Source: Alphaproteobacteria bacterium
Lineage (GTDB): Bacteria > Pseudomonadota > Alphaproteobacteria > Rhodobacterales > Rhodobacteraceae
Direction: 5' to 3'
NCBI GenBank assembly: GCA_024280735.1
Contig: JAJRPO010000046.1
Location: 1-64,000, forward strand
Length of the DNA stretch: 64,000 nucleotides
Shown here piece by piece: positions 24,556 to 33,333 of this stretch. The translations under genes were made by a program, and so were the position numbers. A model generated the notes under the pieces. It worked only from the letters and a program-made list of their open reading frames with translations. It was not told the DNA's origin and ran no database searches. How positions within the stretch are numbered: the first letter of the stretch is position 1; every line of letters begins with the position of its first letter.

Positions 24556-27255
24556 ATGTCAGAGATTAGCCGCGTCGCATTGTTCGGAAAACTGAACAAA
24601 CTTGGGTATAAAGGCATCGAGAGCGCCACAGTATTTTGCAAAATGCGCGGCAATCCCTATGTGGAATTGGTGCATTGGCTGCACCAGATTTTGCAAGGCC
24701 AAGACAGCGATTTGCACCGTATTATTGCCCATTTCGATCTGGACCCCTCCCATGTGGCCAAAGATTTCACCGAGGCGCTGGACCGCTTGCCGCGGGGGGC
24801 TAGCAGCATTTCCGATCTGTCGGAACACCTTGGCGATGTGGTTGAACGGGCGTGGACCTATGCCAGCCTGATGTATAAATCCCCCCAAGTGCGCACGGGG
24901 CATTTGGTGTTGGGTATGGTGAAAACCAGCAACTTAAAGCGGCTTTTGACCGGTATTTCTAGCGAGTTTGCCAAAATCAGCGCCGAAGACCTGTCTGATA
25001 ATTTCAGCGATATTGTGGCCGGATCACCCGAGGATGGCATGTCCTCGCAAGATGGTGTTGGCGGCGGCGCGGTGCCGGGCGAGGCGTCGGGGGCGATGGC
25101 CCCGGCCGAAATGGGCAAAGAAGAGGCGCTGGAGAAATTTTGCAAAGACATGACCGCGATGGCGCATGCGGGTGAGATTGACCAGATCGTTGGCCGCGAC
25201 GAGGAAATCCGCCAGATGATCGATATTCTGATGCGGCGGCGCCAGAATAATCCGATCCTGACGGGCGAGGCGGGCGTTGGAAAAACTGCGGTCGTGGAGG
25301 GGTTCGCCCTGCGCATTGCCAAGGGCGATGTGCCGCCCATGCTGAAAGGCGCCCGCCTGCTGGAATTGGATGTGTCCGCCTTGCAAGCGGGGGCGTCTAT
25401 GAAGGGTGAGTTTGAAAACCGCCTGAAACAGGTGGTCGAGGAAGTGCAATCCAGCACCACGCCGATCATCATGTTCATCGACGAAACCCACATGCTGGTG
25501 GGGGCAGGCGGCGCGGCTGGCACAGGGGACGCGGCCAACATCCTGAAACCGGCATTGGCGCGCGGCACCCTGCGCACGATTGGCGCAACCACTTGGGCGG
25601 AATACAAAAAGCATATTGAGAAAGACCCCGCGTTGAGCCGCCGTTTTCAGGTGGTGAAAGTGGAGGAGCCGGATGAAGCCAAGGCAATCCTGATGATGCG
25701 TGGCATCGTTGGGATGCTGGAAAACCACCACAAGGTTCAGGTGCTGGACGAAGGCATTGAAGCGGCGGTAAAACTGTCTGCGCGTTATATTCCGGCGCGT
25801 CAATTGCCGGATAAATCCGTGTCCCTGATTGATACCGCTTGCGCCCGCGTCGCTATTTCCCAACACGCAACCCCTGCCGAGGTAGAGGATTGCGAACGCC
25901 GCATACAGGCGCTGGAGACCGAGCTGGGTATTATTGGCCGCGAGGAAACGGCTGGGTATGACGTCGGCGAACGCCGCGCTACGGCTGAGGCTTCGATGGT
26001 GGGTGAAAAGGAACGCTTGGGAGTGTTGAGCGCACGTTGGCAGCAAGAAAAGACTGTTGTTGATGACATCCTTGCCCTACGCGCGAAGCTGCGCGGCGAG
26101 GGTGGTTCGGTTGATGATGACAGTGCCGAGGCGGTGCCGGAAACCTCTGAAATGAGCGCGGAGGAACGCGCTGATTTGTTGGCGCAGCTCAGGGTGAAAG
26201 ACGGTGAGCTAACCGAAATGCAAGGCGAAAACCCGCTGATCCTGCCCATCGTGGATGAACAGGCCGTTGCTACCGTTGTCGGCGATTGGACGGGCATTCC
26301 CGTGGGCCGCATGGTCAAAGACGAAATAAATACCGTGTTGAATATGGCAGCAGAGCTGTCCAAACGGGTAATCGGCCAAGATCACGCCATGGAAATGATT
26401 GCCAAGCGGGTGCAAACCGCGCGCGCAGGTCTTGATAATCCGTCCAAACCCATCGGGGTGTTTATGCTGGCGGGGACCAGTGGCGTAGGTAAAACCGAAA
26501 CCGCACTGGCGATTGCAGAAACGCTGTACGGTGGTGAGAATAATATGATCACCATCAACATGTCCGAATTTCAGGAAAGCCATTCGGTTTCCACCCTGAA
26601 AGGCGCGCCTCCGGGGTATGTGGGTTACGGCGAGGGGGGGATTTTGACCGAGGCCGTGCGGCGCAAACCCTATTCGGTGGTGCTGCTGGATGAGGTCGAA
26701 AAGGCCCACTCCGACGTACACGAGATATTCTTTCAAGTGTTTGACAAAGGCGTGATGGAGGATGGCGAGGGGCGCTCGATTGATTTCCGCAACACGCTGA
26801 TCTTGCTGACGTCAAACGCCGGGTCCGACATGATTATGGATCTGTGTTCCGACCCTGACCTGATGCCCGAACCCGAAGGCATTGCCAAAGCCCTGCGCGA
26901 ACCGCTGCTCAAGGTGTTTCCAGCGGCATTACTCGGGCGGATCGTCACCATTCCGTATTTCCCGCTCAGCCCCGATATGATCGGCCAGATCACCAAGTTG
27001 CAACTGAACCGGATCGTCAAACGGGTTCAAGAAACCCACGACGTGCCGTTTAGCTATGACGACAAAGTGGTCGATCTGATCGTGTCGCGTTGCCAAGAGG
27101 TCGAGAGCGGCGGGCGGATGATCGACGCGATCCTGACAAATTCCCTGCTGCCAGCAATGTCGGGGGAGTTTCTACGGCGAATGATGGCAGGGGACGCGGT
27201 GAAATCCGTCAGCGTAAGCGCGCAGAATGATGAATTTACTTACGAATTTGCGTAA
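24556..27255 (+). CDS. clpV: T6SS sheath-disassembly ATPase ClpV (TssH)
   Basis: An 899-residue AAA+ protein. N-terminal Clp-N-like domain about 1-160; first ATPase domain with Walker A GEAGVGKTA at about 237 and MFIDETHML; a middle region with coiled-coil character; second ATPase domain with GTSGVGKT at about 640, and the YVGYGEGGILTEAVRRKPYS pore region. It unfolds contracted TssB/TssC sheaths so they can be reused. GGGAG lies before the ATG. The next gene, 75 bases on, encodes a sodium channel. Confidence 0.96.
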   Translation: MSEISRVALFGKLNKLGYKGIESATVFCKMRGNPYVELVHWLHQILQGQDSDLHRIIAHFDLDPSHVAKDFTEALDRLPRGASSISDLSEHLGDVVERAWTYASLMYKSPQVRTGHLVLGMVKTSNLKRLLTGISSEFAKISAEDLSDNFSDIVAGSPEDGMSSQDGVGGGAVPGEASGAMAPAEMGKEEALEKFCKDMTAMAHAGEIDQIVGRDEEIRQMIDILMRRRQNNPILTGEAGVGKTAVVEGFALRIAKGDVPPMLKGARLLELDVSALQAGASMKGEFENRLKQVVEEVQSSTTPIIMFIDETHMLVGAGGAAGTGDAANILKPALARGTLRTIGATTWAEYKKHIEKDPALSRRFQVVKVEEPDEAKAILMMRGIVGMLENHHKVQVLDEGIEAAVKLSARYIPARQLPDKSVSLIDTACARVAISQHATPAEVEDCERRIQALETELGIIGREETAGYDVGERRATAEASMVGEKERLGVLSARWQQEKTVVDDILALRAKLRGEGGSVDDDSAEAVPETSEMSAEERADLLAQLRVKDGELTEMQGENPLILPIVDEQAVATVVGDWTGIPVGRMVKDEINTVLNMAAELSKRVIGQDHAMEMIAKRVQTARAGLDNPSKPIGVFMLAGTSGVGKTETALAIAETLYGGENNMITINMSEFQESHSVSTLKGAPPGYVGYGEGGILTEAVRRKPYSVVLLDEVEKAHSDVHEIFFQVFDKGVMEDGEGRSIDFRNTLILLTSNAGSDMIMDLCSDPDLMPEPEGIAKALREPLLKVFPAALLGRIVTIPYFPLSPDMIGQITKLQLNRIVKRVQETHDVPFSYDDKVVDLIVSRCQEVESGGRMIDAILTNSLLPAMSGEFLRRMMAGDAVKSVSVSAQNDEFTYEFA

Positions 27256-27330
27256 TTTCGCACAGTTTTATTGCTGCCCTGTCGTAACATAACGGGGCAG
27301 CGCCATAGGAAACGGGGAAGCTAGAAGATT

Positions 27331-28170
27331 ATGACACAACAAGACATTCATCCGGCCCCTACAGGGCATCGCGCCAGGCTGGTGATTTGGCTGGAAACAC
27401 CGCTTGTTCGTTATGCCATTCTGACCATAATCATTCTGAATGCGATTACGCTGGGTTTAGGGACATCGCCCAAGGTTATCGAGGCCACGGGCAGTTTGAT
27501 GCCGCGTTTTGACAATCTGGTGATTTATATCTTTGTTTGTGAAATGGCTCTAAAACTCTATGCCTACGGCTGGAAGTTTTTCCGCTCCGCATGGAACCTG
27601 TTTGATCTGGCGATTGTTGCGGTGTCTTTGGTGCCCACCTCCTCCAGCCTGTCGGTTCTGCGTGGATTGCGGGTGATCCGTGTGATGCGGGTGCTGTCCG
27701 CCGTGCCGCAAATGCGCGACGTGATCAAGGCCTTGCTGGACGCATTGCCGGGCATGGGTGCGGTGGTGATCCTGTTGGGGATTGTATTCTATATCTTCGC
27801 GGTGATGGCGACTATTCTGTACGGTGCGGCCTTCCCGCAGTGGTTTGGCACGGTGGGTGAATCGCTGTATTCCTTGTTTCAAATCATGACGTTGGAAAGC
27901 TGGTCCATGGGCATTGTGCGCCCTGTCATGGAGCAGTTTCCCTATGCTTGGGCGTTCTTTGTGCCCTTCATTATTTCCACCGCCTTTGCCGTGCTTAACC
28001 TGTTTATTGGTTTGCTGGTCAACACCATGCAGGCGGCCGTGGAAGAAGCGCAGGATGCGGAGTTGGAGCGGATCATGAACCAAATGACTGAAAGCAATAC
28101 ACGGGTGGAGCAGCAATTAGCGGACATGCAGGCGCAATTGGCAGCCATGCAGAAAACGGCAGGCAAGTAA
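27331..28170 (+). CDS. Voltage-gated sodium channel, BacNav type, inside the T6SS operon
   Basis: A 279-residue, six-helix ion channel. S1-S3 lie at about 26-100; S4 carries Arg111, 114, 117 and 120 at three-residue spacing (SVLRGLRVIRVMRVLSAVPQ); S5 at about 140-165; the pore helix and filter TLESWS at 187-192, identical to the filter of studied bacterial sodium channels such as NavAb; S6 at about 205-234; and a C-terminal heptad-rich tail (about 237-275) like the tetramer-forming coiled coil of BacNav. It should conduct sodium on depolarisation. The stop is one base before the next sheath gene, so it is translated within the T6SS operon. No T6SS role for such a channel is known to me. Confidence 0.93.
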   Translation: MTQQDIHPAPTGHRARLVIWLETPLVRYAILTIIILNAITLGLGTSPKVIEATGSLMPRFDNLVIYIFVCEMALKLYAYGWKFFRSAWNLFDLAIVAVSLVPTSSSLSVLRGLRVIRVMRVLSAVPQMRDVIKALLDALPGMGAVVILLGIVFYIFAVMATILYGAAFPQWFGTVGESLYSLFQIMTLESWSMGIVRPVMEQFPYAWAFFVPFIISTAFAVLNLFIGLLVNTMQAAVEEAQDAELERIMNQMTESNTRVEQQLADMQAQLAAMQKTAGK

Positions 28171-28171
28171 G

Positions 28172-30139
28172 ATGACAGATGACAGTGGATACACCCCGAA
28201 TTTCGGTGAAATCACCGCCCCCAAGCCAGAGATAGCAGCCGGAGACCGTAAACGGATGCGCATTGCCATTATGGGCGATTTTTCGGGCCGCGCGAATAAG
28301 GGCGAGCTGGAAATAGGCGCTGATTTGGCGCGGCGCAAACCGATTAAATTCGATGTGGATACGTTTGAGGATGTGATCGAACGCTTTGCAACGACGTTGA
28401 TGCTGCCCATTGGCAAAGACGGCTCCATTATCGAGGTGGAGCTGGAGGAGTTGGATGCGTTGCATCCTGATGAATTATACGAGAATGTTGAGCTGTTTGC
28501 CGATCTTTCCGCCCTGCGCACCCAGATTTCACGCGGTCGCAATTTGGACAGTGTGATTGCGGACATGCAGGAATGGGGCGAGGAGTTTGGCGATTTCAAG
28601 CTGAACCGCAAAGCGCGCGCCAAAGGCGCCAAAGCCAGCACCACATTGGCGTTGAGCGAGTTTGAGAGCCTGATTGGCGCAGCACCAGAGGAGCGCGAGG
28701 GGTCAGATGTTGACGACCTGATCCAGCGTATCGTTGCGCCGTTTGTGGTGGCCGCCCCTGACGCCGGCCAAGAGGCAATGCTGGAGGCCGTTGACCAAGC
28801 TCTATCAGCGGCGATGGGTAGCATTTTGCATCACCCGGATTTTCAGGCAGTCGAAGCCAATTGGCGCGCCCTTGAGATGATTTCACGGCGCGTCGAAACC
28901 GGCGGCCATCTGGAAGTTGTGCTGTATGATGTGGCCGTCGAGGAATTCACCGCTGATCTGGCCGCCCAAGATGATCTGGGCGCGTGCGGTCTTTATGACA
29001 TGCTGGTCGAGCGCCCGCGACTGGACGAGGCCCAAGGCCCGCTGGCGGCTGTGTTTGGCCTTTATACCTTTGAGGAAACGCCGCCCCACGCGGAACTGAT
29101 GGGCCGTATGGCCAAAATCGCCGCCCATATGGACGCGCCATTTATTTCGGCAATTGGGGCCGGGTTCCTGAACACCAAAACCCTCGACCTGCCGCCGATG
29201 ATTGCCAAGACCTGGGCCAGCCTGCGCGAAATGCCAGAGTCGAAATATGTTGGGTTGGCCAGCCCGCGTTTCTTGCTGCGCCTACCCTATGGTAAACGCA
29301 GTGATCCGGTGGACCCGTTTGATTACACCGAGTTCAACATCAAAGAGGGGCTGCGCTCTCTGTTGCTGGGCAACCCTGCGGTTTTGGCGGCGGTGCTGTT
29401 GTGCGAAACAGTGGCACAACAGGGTTCTGAAATGTCGCTCGGCTCCATTATGTCGGTGGACGACATGCCGTTTCATTTTATGAACGACCAATACGGCGAC
29501 CAGATCGCGCTGCCTTCTACCGAGCGGTTGATCAACGTGCGCATGTCGGCACAAACCATTGATCGGGGGTATATGCCGGTGCTGTCCATTCAAGGGCAAA
29601 ACGTGGTGCGTCTCGGCTCGTTCAACGCGATTGGCGGCGGTCAGGTTCTGGGCCTGTGGTCTGGAGAGGAAGCCAAGGCGCTGTCTTCGGGCGCTATCCG
29701 CAACAAGGTGGACATTGGTTTTTCCTCCAAAATGGAAAAAGCGGCCCCTGTCGCAGCCAAAGCGACGGGTGGCGGTGATGATGATGACGGTGATTTCAAT
29801 TTTGGTAGCGACGACGACGACGATGGTGGTTTTGATTTCGGCGGCGGTGATGATGACGACGGCGGTTTTGACTTTGGGTCCGATGACGATGGGGATGACC
29901 CCTTTGACCTTGGCGGTGGCGACGACGACAGCGACGATAGCTTTGATTCCGGGTCCGATGATTCCAGCGACGACGACAGCAGCGACGACGGTTTTGATTT
30001 CGACAGTGATGATGATGGTGACAACGGTCTAGATGATCTGCTTGCCGGATTTGATGATGACGCAGATGACAATGATGACAGTGATGACGACGACTCCGAT
30101 ATGGACGACGAACTTGCTGCATTATTGGCAGACTTATAA
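28172..30139 (+). CDS. Fused TssB-TssC sheath paralogue with Asp-rich tail
   Basis: A 655-residue protein. Residues about 25-120 align by eye with TssB (RIAIMGDFSGR, then FDVDTFEDVIERF and LFADLSALRTQISRGRN). Residues about 170-530 are TssC-like (FQAVEANWRALEMISRR, then PFISAIGAGFLN, SPRFLLRLPYGKRSDPVDPF). The canonical TssC C-terminus is replaced by another ending, then an aspartate-rich tail from 533. Agrobacterium also carries a second TssC-like gene (TssC40), so a paralogue is known; this fused form with a tail is unusual. It may join the sheath, cap it, or act elsewhere. It starts one base after the channel gene. Confidence 0.82.
   Translation: MTDDSGYTPNFGEITAPKPEIAAGDRKRMRIAIMGDFSGRANKGELEIGADLARRKPIKFDVDTFEDVIERFATTLMLPIGKDGSIIEVELEELDALHPDELYENVELFADLSALRTQISRGRNLDSVIADMQEWGEEFGDFKLNRKARAKGAKASTTLALSEFESLIGAAPEEREGSDVDDLIQRIVAPFVVAAPDAGQEAMLEAVDQALSAAMGSILHHPDFQAVEANWRALEMISRRVETGGHLEVVLYDVAVEEFTADLAAQDDLGACGLYDMLVERPRLDEAQGPLAAVFGLYTFEETPPHAELMGRMAKIAAHMDAPFISAIGAGFLNTKTLDLPPMIAKTWASLREMPESKYVGLASPRFLLRLPYGKRSDPVDPFDYTEFNIKEGLRSLLLGNPAVLAAVLLCETVAQQGSEMSLGSIMSVDDMPFHFMNDQYGDQIALPSTERLINVRMSAQTIDRGYMPVLSIQGQNVVRLGSFNAIGGGQVLGLWSGEEAKALSSGAIRNKVDIGFSSKMEKAAPVAAKATGGGDDDDGDFNFGSDDDDDGGFDFGGGDDDDGGFDFGSDDDGDDPFDLGGGDDDSDDSFDSGSDDSSDDDSSDDGFDFDSDDDGDNGLDDLLAGFDDDADDNDDSDDDDSDMDDELAALLADL
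29768..30136 (+). repeat. Aspartate-rich repeats in the TssB-TssC fusion
   Basis: Codons 533-655 encode about half aspartate, with glycine, serine and phenylalanine. The left part repeats a unit of about 12 residues, DDDDGGFDFGS or close variants, at least four times; the right part is aspartate-serine-rich and ends in a short hydrophobic helix, DELAALLADL. The DNA repeats GATGAC-type codons. Such a tail could bind calcium or a basic partner; this is inference. Confidence 0.85.
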
Positions 30140-30191
30140 CAGAACGTGCCGCCCGTGGCTGGCAATCGTTTGTATTTAGATAGGTGTAGAC

Positions 30192-32558
30192 ATGGCTTTT
30201 GAAACACTCAAAATTGAAGGGCGTAATACCCGGATTCTTTGCCCTGAAATAAATGCAGACCTGTTCTTTCTGCACGCCGATATCAGCGAGGGTATCAGTC
30301 AGCTGGTCACGATCGAGGCAGAATTCCTGACTGACGTACGCGATCTGGACAGCGAAAAGTTTCTTGCCGAAGAAATCATCATCGTTATGGAAGTCGAAGA
30401 TGAAACCGTGCGCGCCTGGAAAGGTCTGTGTATTGAATGCCTGTATATCGGCGAAAGCACGGGAATGGGGCATGGTACCTATGCCCATTACCGTATTCAG
30501 GCGCGTTCTTGGCCCTGGATGCTGACCCGAACCACTGATTGCCGGATTTTCCAGAATTTGAAAACCGAAGACATTATCAAGCAGGTGTTTGGCGATGCCG
30601 GTTTCGCCGATTATCGTTTTAAATTGAATGGCAACTATCAAGAGCGTGAATATTGCGTTCAATACCGCGAATCCGATTTTGATTTCATCAGCCGCCTGAT
30701 GGAAGATGAGGGCATGTTTTATCGTTTTGAACACGATTGGGAAGCTAGCAGCGAGGATGATAAACAGACGAAAGTCTGGATGGAAATAATGGATGACAGC
30801 AGTCAGACAGACCAAATATGGGGCGATTTCAATATCCGGCTGCTGGACAAAGAAAGTGGCCAGCGCGAGGAAAAAGATTTCATTCACAAATGGGAAGAGC
30901 GGAAATCGTTTGATACGGGTCTTGTTACCCTGCGCGATTACGATTTCACCAAACCCAAGGCCGACCTGACCGGCACCCGTAAAGTAACCAAAAAGAAATA
31001 CTCTGATTACGAGCATTACGATTACCCAGGGCGCTATGAGGAACAGGAACGCGGCACCCAGATTGCCGCCCGCAAGCTGGAGGCGATTACAGCAGAACGC
31101 TATCAGGTGCGGGGGCAGGGGTTGTTTAAACAACTTGAGCCGGGCAAGCGGTTTGGCTTGGTTGACCATCCCAATGACACCCAGAACGCCGATTATCTGG
31201 CCGTTCGGATGATCCACAAGCTCAAGCAGGAAAAAACCGATTCCAAGGCGATCAAACGCCCCGAGGATTTTCGCTTTTCCGAGGAAGACATCATTGAGGC
31301 GCATGAGGTGACATTCGTCGCCCAGCCTGTGGATGTTCCGTTCAAACCCAAAGAGGTAACACCCTGGCCGTCAATCGCCGGCGTGCAAACAGCCGTGGTT
31401 GTTGGCCCCTCGGATGAAGAAATTTACACCGATGAATTTGGCCGTATCAAGATACAATTCCATTGGGACCGTGAGGGGAAGGACGATGACAAATCGTCCT
31501 GCTGGGTTCGGGTGATGACGCCGATGTCGGGAAAAAACTGGGGAATGCTGTCAATTCCGCGCATCGGTCAGGAGGTTGTGGTTCAATTTGAAGAAGGCGA
31601 TCCGGATCGCCCGCTGGTGGTTGGCATGATCTATAACGCCGACAACACGGTTCCGATGTCGCAACCCGGCAATAAAACCCAAATTGGTTTCCGCACGGAT
31701 TGCCATAAGAACGACGACGGAGAGGCCTTTCACGAATTTATTCTGGAAGACAATAAAGACAGCGAATTCATCCGTATGGTTTCCGAGAAAGATTATTATG
31801 TCACCGTGAAGAACAACACGGTTATTACCTATGGCACAGGCGACAAAGACGAGGGGACGCTGAAACTGGATGTGTGGAAACAAACCACCGAAACCTTCGG
31901 CGTGGCCTCGGGCGAGGGCGGGTTGGAACAGGAAGTTCAGGATGATTTCAAAAAGACAGTCTGGAAAGGCGATTACCTGCTTGATGTGATGGAGGGGGAT
32001 CGCAAAACCTTTATTAAGTGTGATGAAATCCTGAAAATCGACGGCGATCGCAAGACAAATATCAAGAAAGACGAGATTCTTGATATCAAGGAAGACCGCA
32101 AAACAACCGTTGTTATGGACGATATACTGGAAGTTAAAGAGGATCGCAAAACCGAGGTAGGTGGCAATCAGGAACTCGAGGTAAAGGGTAAGCGTGAGAC
32201 CACTATCAAGAAAGACGATGGCCTTGAGGTCAAAGGCAAGCGCGAGGCCAAGGTTAATAAAAACGATGAGCTAAAGGTCACTGGCGACCGGTTGGTTACG
32301 GTGAAAAAGAACATCAAAAGCGTGGCGACCAAAAGCATTCTGGAACGTGCGACCAAAATGATCATGTTAAAGGCGGATACCAAGATCGTGCTGCAATGCG
32401 GGGCGTCAAAAATCGTGATGTCGCCCACTGGCATCAAAATCACCGCGCCGACGGTTGAGGTGAAAGCAACGGCCAAGGCAGATATCAGTTCACCGATGAC
32501 CACCATAAAAGGCGATGCAATAATGACCGTCAAAGGCGGTCTGGTTATGATTAACTAG
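30192..32558 (+). CDS. vgrG: T6SS spike protein VgrG (TssI)
   Basis: A 788-residue spike. The gp27-like part covers about 1-390 (ESDFDFISRLMEDEGMFYRF is the family signature), followed by the gp5 OB fold (FGRIKIQFHWDREGK, then SCWVRVMTPMSGKNWG, IPRIGQEVVVQFEEGDPDRP) and a long beta-helix with seven 16-residue repeats. The last part (about 714-788) continues as a thinner beta structure. There is no enzymatic C-terminal domain, so effectors would ride on the tip through PAAR or adaptors. It is followed after 10 bases by a DUF6931-like gene. Confidence 0.96.
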   Translation: MAFETLKIEGRNTRILCPEINADLFFLHADISEGISQLVTIEAEFLTDVRDLDSEKFLAEEIIIVMEVEDETVRAWKGLCIECLYIGESTGMGHGTYAHYRIQARSWPWMLTRTTDCRIFQNLKTEDIIKQVFGDAGFADYRFKLNGNYQEREYCVQYRESDFDFISRLMEDEGMFYRFEHDWEASSEDDKQTKVWMEIMDDSSQTDQIWGDFNIRLLDKESGQREEKDFIHKWEERKSFDTGLVTLRDYDFTKPKADLTGTRKVTKKKYSDYEHYDYPGRYEEQERGTQIAARKLEAITAERYQVRGQGLFKQLEPGKRFGLVDHPNDTQNADYLAVRMIHKLKQEKTDSKAIKRPEDFRFSEEDIIEAHEVTFVAQPVDVPFKPKEVTPWPSIAGVQTAVVVGPSDEEIYTDEFGRIKIQFHWDREGKDDDKSSCWVRVMTPMSGKNWGMLSIPRIGQEVVVQFEEGDPDRPLVVGMIYNADNTVPMSQPGNKTQIGFRTDCHKNDDGEAFHEFILEDNKDSEFIRMVSEKDYYVTVKNNTVITYGTGDKDEGTLKLDVWKQTTETFGVASGEGGLEQEVQDDFKKTVWKGDYLLDVMEGDRKTFIKCDEILKIDGDRKTNIKKDEILDIKEDRKTTVVMDDILEVKEDRKTEVGGNQELEVKGKRETTIKKDDGLEVKGKREAKVNKNDELKVTGDRLVTVKKNIKSVATKSILERATKMIMLKADTKIVLQCGASKIVMSPTGIKITAPTVEVKATAKADISSPMTTIKGDAIMTVKGGLVMIN
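31995..32330 (+). repeat. Seven 16-residue beta-helix repeats in VgrG
   Basis: Seven consecutive 48-base units encode variants of GDRKTNIKKDEILDIK with exact 16-residue spacing: the first, GDRKTFIKCDEILKID, starts at 31995, and the last, GDRLVTVKKNIKSVAT, ends at 32330. The alternation of hydrophobic residues fits two beta strands per repeat in the trimeric needle of gp5/VgrG. The DNA copies differ, so the array is old. Confidence 0.85.
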
Positions 32559-32568
32559 AGGGCGCGTT

Positions 32569-33147
32569 ATGGCAAATCCACAAGCATTCAGGAAATTGGA
32601 CAAGCTCCCCATCGTGGGGTTTGGCGATTTCTGTCATCAGGAAAAAATCAAGATAAATGCCAAATTTGGCATCGATCCCGCGGCCCCTTTGACCTACGGT
32701 TTGGAAACCTTATACAATAACAACGCAATGATGGAGTTTTTGCAGGTGCTTTGTTCGGCACTGCCGGCGCGGGAACGGGTTTGGTTTGCCTGCCTTGCGT
32801 GCCGCGATATGCTGCCCAAAGGCGCGCCCAAAACAGCAGTTCTACAAGCAGCAGAGGCTTGGGTTTACAAGCCAAACATCAGGACCCGCAACGCGGTAGA
32901 GCAGGCGTTGAAAGACGCCGATGGTGATGATCCGACGGTTATGGCTGGGGACGCGGCATTTCATGGAATTGTGCCCGGTCTGGAGGATGAGGTGAAAAGC
33001 CCGCCAAACGCCTGCGCCGCCATGGCTTTTGGCGCGGTCCTTCAATCACTTTATGCCAGATCCAGCGAGACCGCACAAAAAGAGAAATGGCAATTGTTGG
33101 CGGCGCGCGGCCTGAATATTGCCTCTGGCGGCAGTGGTGCCATCTAG
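32569..33147 (+). CDS. T6SS-associated hypothetical protein, DUF6931-like
   Basis: A 192-residue soluble protein with no signal peptide. It contains YGLETLYNNNAMMEFLQVLC, then ALPARERVWFACLACRDMLP and VLQAAEAWVYKPNIRTRNAV, a pattern I associate from memory with DUF6931; this was not checked. Four cysteines lie close together in the middle (two in CLACRD). Being between vgrG and PAAR, it could be a chaperone or loading adaptor for an effector, as other families in that place are. RBS GAGGGCGTT precedes the ATG. The function is unknown. Confidence 0.6.
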   Translation: MANPQAFRKLDKLPIVGFGDFCHQEKIKINAKFGIDPAAPLTYGLETLYNNNAMMEFLQVLCSALPARERVWFACLACRDMLPKGAPKTAVLQAAEAWVYKPNIRTRNAVEQALKDADGDDPTVMAGDAAFHGIVPGLEDEVKSPPNACAAMAFGAVLQSLYARSSETAQKEKWQLLAARGLNIASGGSGAI

Positions 33148-33246
33148 AGCGTTTCGACTTTTGTTTGAAGTAAAAAACAACGCAATTCCTATTTGAGCGT
33201 AAGTGAAAGATCAGGAAAAGGCGTTTCAACGATAAGTCGAAACGCT
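33148..33246. repeat. 99-base element with 13-base terminal inverted repeats
   Basis: AGCGTTTCGACTT at 33148-33160 is repeated perfectly inverted at 33234-33246, flanking an AT-rich core. The element begins right after the TAG stop of the DUF6931-like gene and sits inside the T6SS operon. It resembles the palindromic intergenic elements known in alphaproteobacteria, or a small non-autonomous insertion. Transcribed, it would form a long stem. Confidence 0.65.
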
Positions 33247-33333
33247 TAAGCGGGTAGGATCATCCGGCAAAGTATGGTTTAATTGATCTACGCGATCAGG
33301 CAACGGTCGCAAGTTCTTGGAAAGGGGCACAAA

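Noticed and set aside
25024-26046. A 340-codon minus-strand frame opposite clpV
   Set aside because: Rich in His, Arg and Gln as expected from reversed AAA+ codons; no start signal.
29796-31304. A 502-codon open frame on the minus strand opposite the Asp-rich tail and vgrG
   Set aside because: It has no ribosome site, no recognisable domain, and runs opposite two clear T6SS genes; the repetitive GAT/GAC codons of the tail keep the opposite frame free of stops.
32569-33147. Reading the DUF6931-like protein as a T6SS immunity protein
   Set aside because: There is no toxin gene beside it and no signal peptide; nothing in the sequence supports it.
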